Source: Acidimicrobiaceae bacterium
Lineage (GTDB): Bacteria > Actinomycetota > Acidimicrobiia > Acidimicrobiales > Poriferisodalaceae
Length of the DNA: 58,805 nt
Direction of reading: 5' to 3'
Assembly: GCA_026713105.1 (NCBI GenBank)
Contig: JAPOPC010000103.1
Coordinates: 1 to 58,805 of the forward strand
How positions within the stretch are numbered: position 1 is the stretch's first letter; every line of letters begins with the position of its first letter. A program made the position numbers and the translations under genes. The notes beneath the pieces were generated by a model, which was given only the letters and a program-made list of their open reading frames with translations, did no database searches and was not told the DNA's origin. Of this stretch, positions 44,164 through 52,517 are shown in pieces.

Positions 44164-45708
44164 GTGAGCGACCCTCGAGAAGCGGCACGTGACGCCTCCC
44201 TGAGCGCGCTGGGGACCCGTCCGCCGTTCTACCGGGACGCGACAGTCGTGCGCTGGATCGCGCAGGTCGGCACGCTCATCCTCGTCCTTGCAGCGATGTG
44301 GTTTCTCGCCACCGAGGCGGGGGACAGCTTGAGGGCCCGCGGCGCAAATATTGACTTCGATTTCATCTCCGACTACATCGGCATCCAGGTCGGCTCGGGG
44401 ATTGACACCAATCCCGATTCGGGCGGACGAGCGCTCTGGGTCGGCATGGTGAACACCATCCGAATGGCTGCGGCGGGCATCGCGCTCGCGTCGGTCATCG
44501 GCGTCCTGGTGGGCTTGGCCCGGCTGTCGTCCAACTGGCCGCTTCGGCGCCTCGCGGGTGTCTACGTGGAGGCGCTGCGCAACATCCCGCTGCTCGTGCA
44601 GATCCTGGTGTACGCCGCAGTGCTGGCGACGCTTCCGAATGTCTCATTCGGGATGGGACCGATTTCGGGCTGGATTCACGTGTCCAATAAGGGACTGTCG
44701 ATCCCGCGCGTCTTCGTAGCCGACGGCTTTTATCAGTGGGCCGTCATCATGCTGATCGGTGCCGTAGTGGCGCGCATCACCTACCGCAGGCTTGCGGAGC
44801 AACGAGAGCAGACCGGCGCGCAGACCAACGCCGGCGCTTGGGCGACCGGGATCGTCGCCGTGTTCGCCATCGTGGGGTGGTGGGTGCACCCCATCTTCGG
44901 CTGGCTGGGGAGCCCCCTCGGCAGTCTGGCTGACGGTGTCGGTGCCATCCCGCAAGGCGTCGTGCAGCTCATCGCTGCGTTGGCCGCTCTAGCCGTGGCC
45001 GTGTGGTGGATACGCCGGTTCCTCGCCCAGCACCGAACTCCGGCAGGTCTCACGCGGCTCACCGATGACGATTGGTTCCGCATGATCTTCGCGGTCGTGG
45101 CTGCGGCGATCGTCGTGCTCTTCGTGACGGTGCTGTGGCCCGGGCTGTCGAGCTGGGTCGTCAACTCATCCAGCGACGGCCTCGGAGTGCTGGCCGACAA
45201 GTTCGGCAACGGCCGCACCGGTCCCCCCATCGACGCCATGCGGCCCGACATCGTGCAGCCAGGCAACTTTGCCAACTATGGGCCCGCAGGCCTGAACTTG
45301 TCGATCGGATTCGCCGCTGTCTATTTCGGCGTGGTGTTCTATACAGCAGCGTTCATCGCCGAGATCGTGCGCGGCGGCATCTTGGCAGTGCCCAAGGGCC
45401 AGAGCGAGGCGGCGCAAGCAGTCGGCCTGCGACGCTCGACGGCGTTGCGTCGGGTGATCCTGCCGCAGGCACTGCGGGTGATCCTGCCCCCGGTCGGCAA
45501 CCAGTACCTGAACCTCACCAAGAACACCTCGCTGGCGATCGCCGTCGGCTACAGCGATCTCGTCCAGATCGGCCAGACGGTCTACAACCAGACCGGCAAG
45601 ACGCTGCAGGTCATGGCGGTGTGGATGCTGTTCTACCTAGCATGCTCTCTGACGATCTCGGCTGTCGTCAACTTCTTCAACATTCGCATGCGGATCGTGG
45701 AGCGCTGA
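44164..45708 (+). CDS. aapQ: Amino acid ABC transporter permease (AapQ/BztB-like)
   Basis: GTG 44164. The 514 residues hold the HisM-type permease domain split by an insert. GMVNTIRMAAAGIALASVIGVLVGLARLS and YVEALRNIPLLVQILVYAAV come first. A 140-residue region with additional membrane segments and a charged loop follows. Then come FIAEIVRGGILAVPKGQSEAAQAVGLRRSTALRRVILPQALRVILPP (EAA loop) and NLTKNTSLAIAVGYSDL. The architecture is that of AapQ/BztB but longer than the roughly 400 residues usual in proteobacteria. It is followed after one base by the second permease gene. Confidence 0.9.
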   Translation: MSDPREAARDASLSALGTRPPFYRDATVVRWIAQVGTLILVLAAMWFLATEAGDSLRARGANIDFDFISDYIGIQVGSGIDTNPDSGGRALWVGMVNTIRMAAAGIALASVIGVLVGLARLSSNWPLRRLAGVYVEALRNIPLLVQILVYAAVLATLPNVSFGMGPISGWIHVSNKGLSIPRVFVADGFYQWAVIMLIGAVVARITYRRLAEQREQTGAQTNAGAWATGIVAVFAIVGWWVHPIFGWLGSPLGSLADGVGAIPQGVVQLIAALAALAVAVWWIRRFLAQHRTPAGLTRLTDDDWFRMIFAVVAAAIVVLFVTVLWPGLSSWVVNSSSDGLGVLADKFGNGRTGPPIDAMRPDIVQPGNFANYGPAGLNLSIGFAAVYFGVVFYTAAFIAEIVRGGILAVPKGQSEAAQAVGLRRSTALRRVILPQALRVILPPVGNQYLNLTKNTSLAIAVGYSDLVQIGQTVYNQTGKTLQVMAVWMLFYLACSLTISAVVNFFNIRMRIVER

Positions 45709-45709
45709 G

Positions 45710-47728
45710 GTGACCGATCCGATGCTGCCTCCTGCGTCGACCGCCATGGGCGCCGAACCAGTGATTCCGGCAGCCAGCCCGCCTGACCGGCCGAGCCTTC
45801 CGCCGGGACGCTGGATCCGCGAGAACCTCTTCCCCAACACTCGCAACTCGATCCTCACGATCTTCGCGATCCTCATCGCGCTGTTCGCCTACCGCGGATT
45901 GCTGAACTTCATGTTCAGCGAGGAGCGCTCCTGGATCGCGGTGCGCACCAATCTGCGCTTGATGTTCACGCAGGCCTATCCCGAGCACCAGTACATCCGC
46001 GTGTGGGTGACGGTCGGCACCATCATGGTGCTCGCGGGCGTGAGTGCCGGCATCTGGGCGCGCTGGGGCGGCGTGACCGTCAAGCGATTGATGGGCTGGC
46101 TGATGTCGGGCGGTGTTCTCACCGCCGCGGGGGTGCTCGTGCGCGAGCCGAGCGTGCTGACCGATGCAGCGGGTGAGTCGGTGCGTGACGATGCCGGCGA
46201 GCTTGTGCGCGAGTCCTTCGCCGCCGCGATGGCGGATCGATGGGTGTGGTGGGCCATTGCGATCGCGCTGTTGGCGCTCGGTCTGGTCCTGTGGACATCG
46301 CTCGATGATCTGCGGCGTCGCACGATCGAGATCCCGGTCGCTTGGCTCATCTTCGGGCTGCCGGCACTGCTGGTGGCGTCCACCTGGGTGGTGCGCTACG
46401 GCCACTACGGATTCACCGAAGGCGAGTTCATCGCGGAGCCCGGACAGCTCGTGGCCATGACCACCAGGGTGCCCTGGACGTTCATGTGGCTGATTCTGGT
46501 CGCCAGCTTCGCGCTTGGGAGGGCCGCACGCGATCGAGCCATTGCCTCGGCTCAGGCGGCCGAAGAGACTCCGAACGGCGGCCCGTCCGATGAGGGGGCC
46601 GATGACGACGCTGTGCCCGAGCTGCCCCGCGGCGCATTGGCACGGACGCGCACGTCGGTCAATCTGCTGTGGGTGCTGAGCCCCTTCTTCCTCTATTGGG
46701 TCGTCATGCGCGATCCCGAGATCGACTACGCCCACGTGTTCTCGACCATGCTGCCGATGGGGCTCGCATTCGGGGCGGCGGGCGCTGCGGTGCTGTGGCT
46801 GCTGACGCGCAGCGATGCCGGCGAGGTCGGGAGGTTGGCAGCGATCGGCCTCCTGCTGCTGGCCGCGTTCCACTGGGTCGCGGCGTACTTCGGCTGGTAC
46901 TCGATGCTGCAGGTCGCACGCATCGCATTCCTGCTCCTGGCCGTTGCCGGGCTGTTAGCGCCGAACTTTGCTGGCGTTGCTGCTCAGCGCCGAAGGCTGG
47001 TAGGGGCATGGCTGTTCATGGTGCTGATCGCCTTCTACGGCGCAACGGTCATCAACTCGCCGTCGACGGTGGAGACGCCGACCGACATGTTCATCGGCGG
47101 GTTCAGCGTGACGCTGCTCGTCTCTGTGCTGACGATCATGCTGTCGTTCCCGATCGGGGTGTTGCTGGCGCTTGCACGAACCTCCCGCCAGCCGATCTTT
47201 CGGGTTTTGTCGACCATTTACATCGAGGTGATCCGCGGCGTACCGCTCATCACGTTGCTGCTGTTCTTCTCCGGCGTGCTGCCGCTGTTCCTGCCCGACG
47301 GCATGGAGCTGGCGGAGCTGGCCGCAGCAATCCTCGGCTACACGCTGTTCTCGGCGGCGTACCTTGCCGAGAATGTGCGCGGGGGATTGCAGTCGATTCG
47401 ACGCGGGCAGTACGAAGCGGCTGACGCCGTCGGGCTGACCACCACCCAGCGCACCGGCTTCATCGTGCTGCCCCAGTCGCTGCGGGTGTCGATCCCGCCC
47501 CTGGTGGGCCAGGTCATCGCCACGTTCAAGGAGACTTCCCTGCTCGCCATCATCGGGCTGTTTGACTTCCTGCGGATGGCCAATTCGGTGATCCCGAACC
47601 AGTCGCAGTTTCTGGGGGTGCGCCGTGAGAATCTGCTGTTTGTCTCGGTCGTCTATTGGGTGGTGGCATTCGCCATGTCGAAGTACAGCCAACGGCTCGA
47701 GCAACGCGTGGGACTGGGCCAGCGATGA
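45710..47728 (+). CDS. aapM: Amino acid ABC transporter permease with extended N-terminus (AapM/BztC-like)
   Basis: GTG 45710 follows the AapQ stop by one base. The 672 residues begin with a Pro-rich lead and an AapM-type segment (NTRNSILTIFAILIALFAYRGLLNF, RVWVTVGTIMVL). Some 300 residues of extra membrane helices and a hydrophilic acidic loop come next. The standard permease domain starts near residue 455 (GGFSVTLLVSVLTIMLSFPIGVLLALAR, EVIRGVPLITLLLFF) and has the EAA loop YEAADAVGLTTTQRTGFIVLPQSLR. The usual family length is near 400, so the central expansion is notable. Confidence 0.9.
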   Translation: MTDPMLPPASTAMGAEPVIPAASPPDRPSLPPGRWIRENLFPNTRNSILTIFAILIALFAYRGLLNFMFSEERSWIAVRTNLRLMFTQAYPEHQYIRVWVTVGTIMVLAGVSAGIWARWGGVTVKRLMGWLMSGGVLTAAGVLVREPSVLTDAAGESVRDDAGELVRESFAAAMADRWVWWAIAIALLALGLVLWTSLDDLRRRTIEIPVAWLIFGLPALLVASTWVVRYGHYGFTEGEFIAEPGQLVAMTTRVPWTFMWLILVASFALGRAARDRAIASAQAAEETPNGGPSDEGADDDAVPELPRGALARTRTSVNLLWVLSPFFLYWVVMRDPEIDYAHVFSTMLPMGLAFGAAGAAVLWLLTRSDAGEVGRLAAIGLLLLAAFHWVAAYFGWYSMLQVARIAFLLLAVAGLLAPNFAGVAAQRRRLVGAWLFMVLIAFYGATVINSPSTVETPTDMFIGGFSVTLLVSVLTIMLSFPIGVLLALARTSRQPIFRVLSTIYIEVIRGVPLITLLLFFSGVLPLFLPDGMELAELAAAILGYTLFSAAYLAENVRGGLQSIRRGQYEAADAVGLTTTQRTGFIVLPQSLRVSIPPLVGQVIATFKETSLLAIIGLFDFLRMANSVIPNQSQFLGVRRENLLFVSVVYWVVAFAMSKYSQRLEQRVGLGQR

Positions 47729-47858
47729 GCCCGATGAGCTGCGCACGTCCTGTGGGCGCTGCTGCTGACCTGCGCGCCTTGCTGTCCATCGAACTCGTAT
47801 TGCTTCACCGGCTTCCGTGCAACAGGATCGGACTGCCGGCCTTGAGGGGGAGCTGATC

Positions 47859-48650
47859 ATGAGCACGCAACCGGCGCACGGCGACGCCACCATCGCCGTG
47901 TCCGACGAGCTCGCCGCACGCGACGACATGATCGTGTGCCGTGAGGTCGACAAGTGGTTCGGCGATTTCCAGGCCCTGAGCGGTATATCCGCAACGATCA
48001 AGGAGCAGGAAATTGTCGTGGTGCTCGGGCCGTCCGGCTCGGGCAAGAGCACCTGGATCCGGTGCATCAACCGGCTGGAGGCTCACCAGAGCGGTCAGAT
48101 CATCGTGGACGGCATCGAGCTGACCAATGATCTGCGCAACATCGAGAAGATCCGATCCGAGGTGGGGATGGTCTTCCAGCAGTTCAATTTGTTCCCGCAC
48201 TTGACCGTGCTGGACAACATCACGCTGGCGCCGATCTGGGTGCGAAAGAAATCACGGCCCGAGGCCGAGGAACTCGCCGAGTCGCTGCTTGAGCGGGTCG
48301 GCATTCCCGAGCAGGCGCAGAAGTTTCCTGGCCAGTTGTCAGGCGGCCAGCAGCAGCGTGTGGCAATCGCGCGGGCGTTGGCCATGGAGCCGCGCGTGAT
48401 GCTCTTCGACGAGCCCACCTCAGCACTTGATCCCGAGATGATCAAAGAGGTGCTCGACGTGATGGAGGAGCTGGCGCGCTCGGGCATGACCATGATGGTG
48501 GTGACCCACGAGATGGGATTCGCCCGAGAGGTGGCCGATCGCATCATCTTCATGGAGGAAGGCGAGATCGTCGAGGTCGGCACGCCGCACCACTTCTTTA
48601 CCGAGCCGGCCGAAGAGCGCACCAAGCTGTTCTTGAGCCAAGTCCTCTAG
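47859..48650 (+). CDS. aapP: Amino acid ABC transporter ATP-binding protein (AapP/GlnQ-like)
   Basis: ATG 47859 with GAGGGGGAG upstream. The 263 residues have all ABC motifs: Walker [21 protein letters not shown]-loop [17 protein letters not shown], signature [15 protein letters not shown], Walker [16 protein letters not shown] and H-loop VTHEMGF. The C-terminus ([18 protein letters not shown]) is that of the polar amino acid subfamily. It completes the four-gene transporter; a 130-base gap separates it from the second permease. Confidence 0.93.
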   Translation: MSTQPAHGDATIAVSDELAARDDMIVCREVDKWFGDFQALSGISATIKEQEIVVVLGPSGSGKSTWIRCINRLEAHQSGQIIVDGIELTNDLRNIEKIRSEVGMVFQQFNLFPHLTVLDNITLAPIWVRKKSRPEAEELAESLLERVGIPEQAQKFPGQLSGGQQQRVAIARALAMEPRVMLFDEPTSALDPEMIKEVLDVMEELARSGMTMMVVTHEMGFAREVADRIIFMEEGEIVEVGTPHHFFTEPAEERTKLFLSQVL

Positions 48651-48672
48651 GCGCACCAAGTCCTCTAGGCGC
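48638..48672. repeat. 18-bp-period tandem duplication at the end of the ATPase gene
   Basis: CCAAGTCCTCTAGGCGC occurs at 48638-48654 and again, unchanged, at 48656-48672. The first copy includes the last codons and stop of the ATPase gene, so the stop codon and its context are duplicated just downstream. A recent slippage product is likely, or an assembly artefact. Confidence 0.8.
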
Positions 48673-48708
48673 GGGGGCGCCGGCGGAGCCGATCGCAGAA
48701 TGCGGGGC

Positions 48709-48987
48709 TCAGCCGTTGGGCTCGCCGTAGGGAGTGCCCGCCTCTTCGTAACACGCTGGATGATAGTGCTCGACGCGATCCCAACGGTTCTTCACATACA
48801 CGTTGCAGATGATCTGTTCAGCTCGGATGCGCGCCCGGAACTTGATGAGTTCATCGCACACAGCGCAATAGGCCGAATTACCCGCATCGACGGTTCGCGA
48901 TACCGCCCTGCTCTTCCACTGCTTGCGCGTTGGTGCCGGGGCGTTCGTTGGACTCGAAGATGACGACGTCGTTGTGTCCGTAGCCAT
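48709..48987 (-). CDS. Small putative zinc-binding protein (92 aa)
   Basis: After a Ser/Thr/Pro-rich lead of 20 residues, the protein has CAVCDELIKFRARIR followed by ICNVYVKNRWDRVEHYHPACYEE. A CxxC and an HxxxC-like pair suggest a single zinc ribbon, as in short hypothetical proteins common in Acidimicrobiia. No enzymatic motif is visible. It is convergent with the transporter ATPase gene. Function unknown. Confidence 0.7.
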   Translation of the reverse strand: MATDTTTSSSSSPTNAPAPTRKQWKSRAVSRTVDAGNSAYCAVCDELIKFRARIRAEQIICNVYVKNRWDRVEHYHPACYEEAGTPYGEPNG

Positions 48988-49059
48988 GGCGGGACCCTAG
49001 CGAACGCTCGCGCGCTTCCGGTGGATATTCGCGCACAGCGCGCGAGCATCGGCACGCAT

Positions 49060-49090
49060 CGCGCGATTCTCGTGTCAATTTCGCGCGATT
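49060..49090. promoter_or_regulatory. Direct repeat CGCGCGATT x2, 22-bp spacing, in a divergent promoter region
   Basis: CGCGCGATT occurs at 49060-49068 and 49082-49090, two helical turns apart, in the 133-base gap between the zinc-protein gene (-) and the HAD gene (+). The whole gap is rich in CGCG steps. Tandem spacing of about two turns fits an operator bound by a dimer, but no regulator gene is adjacent. Confidence 0.35.
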
Positions 49091-49120
49091 CGCGCGGAAC
49101 TTCATCACGGACCAGCCGGG

Positions 49121-49831
49121 ATGCCCGACGGCAATCAACCCCAGCTAGCGTGCCCGGCCGTGTCAGCAGGCTCCATCGACGAGGTCGGCGTCGTCGACGC
49201 TGTGCTTTTCGACTTTGGCGGGGTCATCACCGAGAGCCCCTTCGAGTCGTTCAATCGATACGAGGAACGCATCGGCGTGCCTCGCGACACCATCCGGCAG
49301 ATCAACGCCACGAACCCCGACGCCAACGCGTGGGCTCGTTTGGAGCGAAGCGAGATCGGCGTCGACGAGTTCGCCGACCTGTTCGAGGCAGAAGCGGCCG
49401 CACGGGGATACCAGGTGTCGGGCGCTCAGGTGTTGGCATGCCTCAGCGGCGGTCTGCGACCCCCGATGGTGCGCGCACTCGAGATTCTGGTAGCGCGCTT
49501 GCCCGTTGGCTGCATCACCAACAACGTGCGAGCCGGCCACGGGGCCGCAATGGCACGCGATGCAGCGTCGGCGGCAGCTATCGACGAGGTGATGAAGCTC
49601 TTCGGCGTGGTGATCGAGTCGTCGGTTGTGGGGCTTCGCAAGCCCGATCCCCGCATCTACGAGCTGGCGTGCTCCGAGCTCGGCATCGATCCTGCCCGCA
49701 CGGCCTACCTTGACGATCTGGGCATCAACTGCAAGCCTGCCGCCGCCATGGGCATGAAGGCCATCAAGGTGACCGATCCCGACGAAGCGCTGCGAGAACT
49801 CGAGACGCTCGTGGGATTCGACCTGTGCTGA
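49121..49831 (+). CDS. HAD-superfamily hydrolase (subfamily IA)
   Basis: The ATG 49121 frame has a 25-residue lead before VVDAVLFDFGGVITESP (motif I; nucleophile Asp of DFGG). GTG 49160 is an alternative start. Motif II is in LPVGCITNNVR, motif III at GLRKPDPRIYELAC, and motif IV in TAYLDDLGINCKPAAAMGM. The cap insert is helical. It resembles epoxide-hydrolase-N-terminal-type HAD phosphatases acting on small phosphorylated metabolites. It lies 35 bases upstream of ettA. Confidence 0.87.
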   Translation: MPDGNQPQLACPAVSAGSIDEVGVVDAVLFDFGGVITESPFESFNRYEERIGVPRDTIRQINATNPDANAWARLERSEIGVDEFADLFEAEAAARGYQVSGAQVLACLSGGLRPPMVRALEILVARLPVGCITNNVRAGHGAAMARDAASAAAIDEVMKLFGVVIESSVVGLRKPDPRIYELACSELGIDPARTAYLDDLGINCKPAAAMGMKAIKVTDPDEALRELETLVGFDLC

Positions 49832-49866
49832 TGCGTCGCTGGGCGAGCTGCTGATCGGCTGCTGGG

Positions 49867-51588
49867 TTGTCCGGCGAGTTCATCTACACGCTGCGCGGGG
49901 TTGGGCGCTACTACCCGCCCGATCGGGAGGTGCTGCGCGAGGTGACGCTGGCGTTCCTGCCCGGCGCGAAGATCGGCGTGATCGGACATAACGGCTCGGG
50001 GAAATCGTCGCTGTTGCGGATCATGGCCGGGCTCGACGACGGGTATACCGGCGAGGCGCGCCTGGCAGCGGGGGCATCGGTGGGACTGCTGCCCCAGGAA
50101 CCGGAGTTGGATCCTGCGCTCGATGTCGAGGGCAACGTGATGACCGGCGTCGCGGCGACCAGGGCGCTGCTCACGCAGTACGAGCAGGTCATGGCGGGCT
50201 GGGCCGAGCCCGATGCCGACTTCGAAGCACTCGGAACCCGCCAAGCCGAACTCGAGGATCGGATCGCAGCGGCCCACGCGTGGGACCTGGATCGACAGGT
50301 CGCTATCGCCATGGACGCGCTGCGGCTGCCGTCGCCCGACGCCGACGTGACGACGCTGTCGGGAGGGGAGCGGCGCCGGGTTGCCCTCTGCCGGCTGCTG
50401 CTGGCGCACCCCGACCTGCTGCTGCTCGACGAGCCGACCAACCATCTCGACGCCGAGTCAGTGGCCTGGCTGGAGCGCTTTCTCGCCGACTACTCCGGCA
50501 CGGTGGTGGCCATCACCCACGACCGGTACTTCCTGGACAATGTCGCGGGTTGGATTCTCGAGATCGACCACGGTCGCACCATGCCGTTCGAAGGCAACTA
50601 CAGCGCCTGGCTCGAACACAAGTCGGCTCGGCTGGCGGCGTCGGAACGCGAGGCCGATGCCCGCGCGCGCACGCTGGCGAGCGAGCTGGAGTGGGTGCGG
50701 ATGTCGCCCCGGGCTCGCCATGCCAAGAGCAAGGCGCGTATCAGCGCGTATGAGGAGCTGCTCGCCAAACACCAGACCGCAGCCGACCGGCAGCGTCGGT
50801 CCGACCTGCAGATCACGATTCCGATGTCGCGGCGTCTCGGCTCGGTGGTCATCGAAGCGAACGGCCTGGCGAAGGCGTTCGGCGACAAGCTGCTGTTCGA
50901 CGACCTCAGCCTCAGCCTGCCGCCCGGCGGAATCGTGGGTGTCATCGGCGCCAACGGCGCAGGCAAGACGACGCTGTTCCGGATGCTGGTCGGCGACGAA
51001 TCGCCCGACGCCGGGGCCATCACCATCGGTGACACGGTGGACATCGCCTACGTGGACCAGTCGCGAGCACGGCTGGACGACCGTCGGACGGTCTACGAAG
51101 AGATCACCGACGGGCACGACACGCTGCGCATCGACGGAGTCGGGGGAGCCCGGGAGGTCAATGGCCGGGCGTTCGTGGCGTCGTTCAACTTCACCGGGGC
51201 CGACCAGCAAAAGCGGGTCGGCGAGCTGGCGGGCGGCGAGCGCAACCGGGTACATCTGGCTCGCACGCTGACGGCGGGCTGCAATGTGCTGTTGCTGGAC
51301 GAGCCCACCAACGATCTCGACGTCGACACGCTGCGCTCGCTTGAGGCTGCCCTTGAGTCGTTCGGAGGCTGCGCGGTGGTCATCAGCCACGATCGCTGGT
51401 TCCTGGACCGGATCGCGACCCATGTGCTGGCATTCGAGGGCAACAGCGTGGTGCGCTGGTTCGAGGGGAACTTCTCGGAGTACGAGGCGTTCGCCAAGCG
51501 CCAACTCGGTGCTGACGCAGGACTGCCGGGCTCCGGCTTGGGCGCGGCGCATCCGTCTCGTATCACCTACCGGCCGCTCGCCCGCTGA
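49867..51588 (+). CDS. ettA: ABC-F protein EttA, energy-dependent translational throttle
   Basis: TTG 49867 starts a 573-residue ABC-F protein with two ATPase domains. The first has Walker A GHNGSGKSSLL, LSGGERRRVALCRLLL and DLLLLDEPTNHLD. The second has GANGAGKTTLF, LAGGERNRVHLARTL and NVLLLDEPTNDLD. Between them is the PtIM arm region (EWVRMSPRARHAKSKARISAYEEL) with the EttA-type basic helices. The KRQLG and PHRITY-like C-terminus (HPSRITYRPLAR) is characteristic of EttA. It binds the ribosomal E site and gates translation at low energy charge. Confidence 0.93.
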   Translation: MSGEFIYTLRGVGRYYPPDREVLREVTLAFLPGAKIGVIGHNGSGKSSLLRIMAGLDDGYTGEARLAAGASVGLLPQEPELDPALDVEGNVMTGVAATRALLTQYEQVMAGWAEPDADFEALGTRQAELEDRIAAAHAWDLDRQVAIAMDALRLPSPDADVTTLSGGERRRVALCRLLLAHPDLLLLDEPTNHLDAESVAWLERFLADYSGTVVAITHDRYFLDNVAGWILEIDHGRTMPFEGNYSAWLEHKSARLAASEREADARARTLASELEWVRMSPRARHAKSKARISAYEELLAKHQTAADRQRRSDLQITIPMSRRLGSVVIEANGLAKAFGDKLLFDDLSLSLPPGGIVGVIGANGAGKTTLFRMLVGDESPDAGAITIGDTVDIAYVDQSRARLDDRRTVYEEITDGHDTLRIDGVGGAREVNGRAFVASFNFTGADQQKRVGELAGGERNRVHLARTLTAGCNVLLLDEPTNDLDVDTLRSLEAALESFGGCAVVISHDRWFLDRIATHVLAFEGNSVVRWFEGNFSEYEAFAKRQLGADAGLPGSGLGAAHPSRITYRPLAR

Positions 51589-51611
51589 GCTCCGCCGTTA
51601 GCGTCCGTGGC

Positions 51612-52385
51612 GTGCGCATCGCGACCTGGAACGTGAACAGCCTGAATGCCCGGCTGGAACGGGTGGACGAATGGCTCGACTACGCCGAGCCCGACGTGCT
51701 GCTGCTGCAGGAGACGAAGATGTCTGACGAGCAGTTCCCGCACATGCACTTCGAGACTCAGGGCTACGCCTCGGTGCACCACGGCGAGGGTCGTTGGAAT
51801 GGGGTCGCAATCCTGTCAAGCGTGGGCATCGACGACCCGGTCGTCGGATTCGCCGACGGCCGCGAGCCCGATCCCGATGCGCGGATCATCTCCGCGCGCT
51901 GCGGTGGAGTGACTGTGAGTTCGGTCTACGTGCCCAACGGCCGTGCCGTCGATCACGAGCACTACCGCTACAAGCTGGACTGGCTGGGTCGCCTGCGGGC
52001 TCACCTCGAGGCCACCGGCGATCCCGCCGAGCCGGTCCTCGTCGGCGGTGACTTCAACGTGTGCCCCGATGACCGCGACGTCTGGGACCCCGAGAATCCC
52101 GAGCCACGCACTCACGTCACCGACGCTGAGCGCGATGCCATCACTCATGTCTGCGATTGGGGCCTGCGGGACATCTTCCGCGAGCACTACGCGGATGGCG
52201 GCCTGTTCAGCTGGTGGGACTACCGCGACGGCGCGTTCTACAAGCGCCACGGCTTGCGCATCGACCTGCTGCTCGGCACCGGGCCGGTGGTGGCAGCAAC
52301 GCAGTTCTGCCTCATCGACCGCAACGCTCGCAAGGGCACCAAGCCGTCAGATCACACCCCGGTTTTCGCGGATGTGGCGCTATAG
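51612..52385 (+). CDS. xthA: Exodeoxyribonuclease III (AP endonuclease)
   Basis: GTG 51612 starts RIATWNVNSLNARLERVDEWL (Asn ligand). LLLQETKMSDEQFP gives the catalytic Glu, VYVPNGRAVDHEHYRYKLDW follows, VGGDFNVCPDDRDVWDPE supplies Asp/Asn, and KPSDHTPVFADV the terminal Asp-His. The 257-residue length is normal for ExoA/XthA. It repairs abasic sites in base excision repair. It lies 23 bases after ettA and is followed by palindromic repeat copy B. Confidence 0.93.
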   Translation: MRIATWNVNSLNARLERVDEWLDYAEPDVLLLQETKMSDEQFPHMHFETQGYASVHHGEGRWNGVAILSSVGIDDPVVGFADGREPDPDARIISARCGGVTVSSVYVPNGRAVDHEHYRYKLDWLGRLRAHLEATGDPAEPVLVGGDFNVCPDDRDVWDPENPEPRTHVTDAERDAITHVCDWGLRDIFREHYADGGLFSWWDYRDGAFYKRHGLRIDLLLGTGPVVAATQFCLIDRNARKGTKPSDHTPVFADVAL

Positions 52386-52408
52386 GGAGCCCCGCGCGGG
52401 GTGCGCCC

Positions 52409-52487
52409 GCTGTGGAGGCGGCAGAACCCTCTGCTCCAGCGATCCAGCAGGTCGCAACGTCGCAGAGTCTCCTGCCGCCTCCACAGC
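52409..52487. repeat. 79-bp palindromic repeat, copy B (inverted relative to copy A)
   Basis: This is the reverse complement of 37159-37237 with six differences in 79 bases. As with copy A, it lies midway between a + strand gene end (xthA, 52385) and a - strand gene end (helicase, 52518). Several differences keep the stem paired or fall in the loop. The recurring convergent location supports a terminator-like function. Confidence 0.9.
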
Positions 52488-52517
52488 TATGACATCTGTG
52501 CCTGCTGGCTCAAGTCC

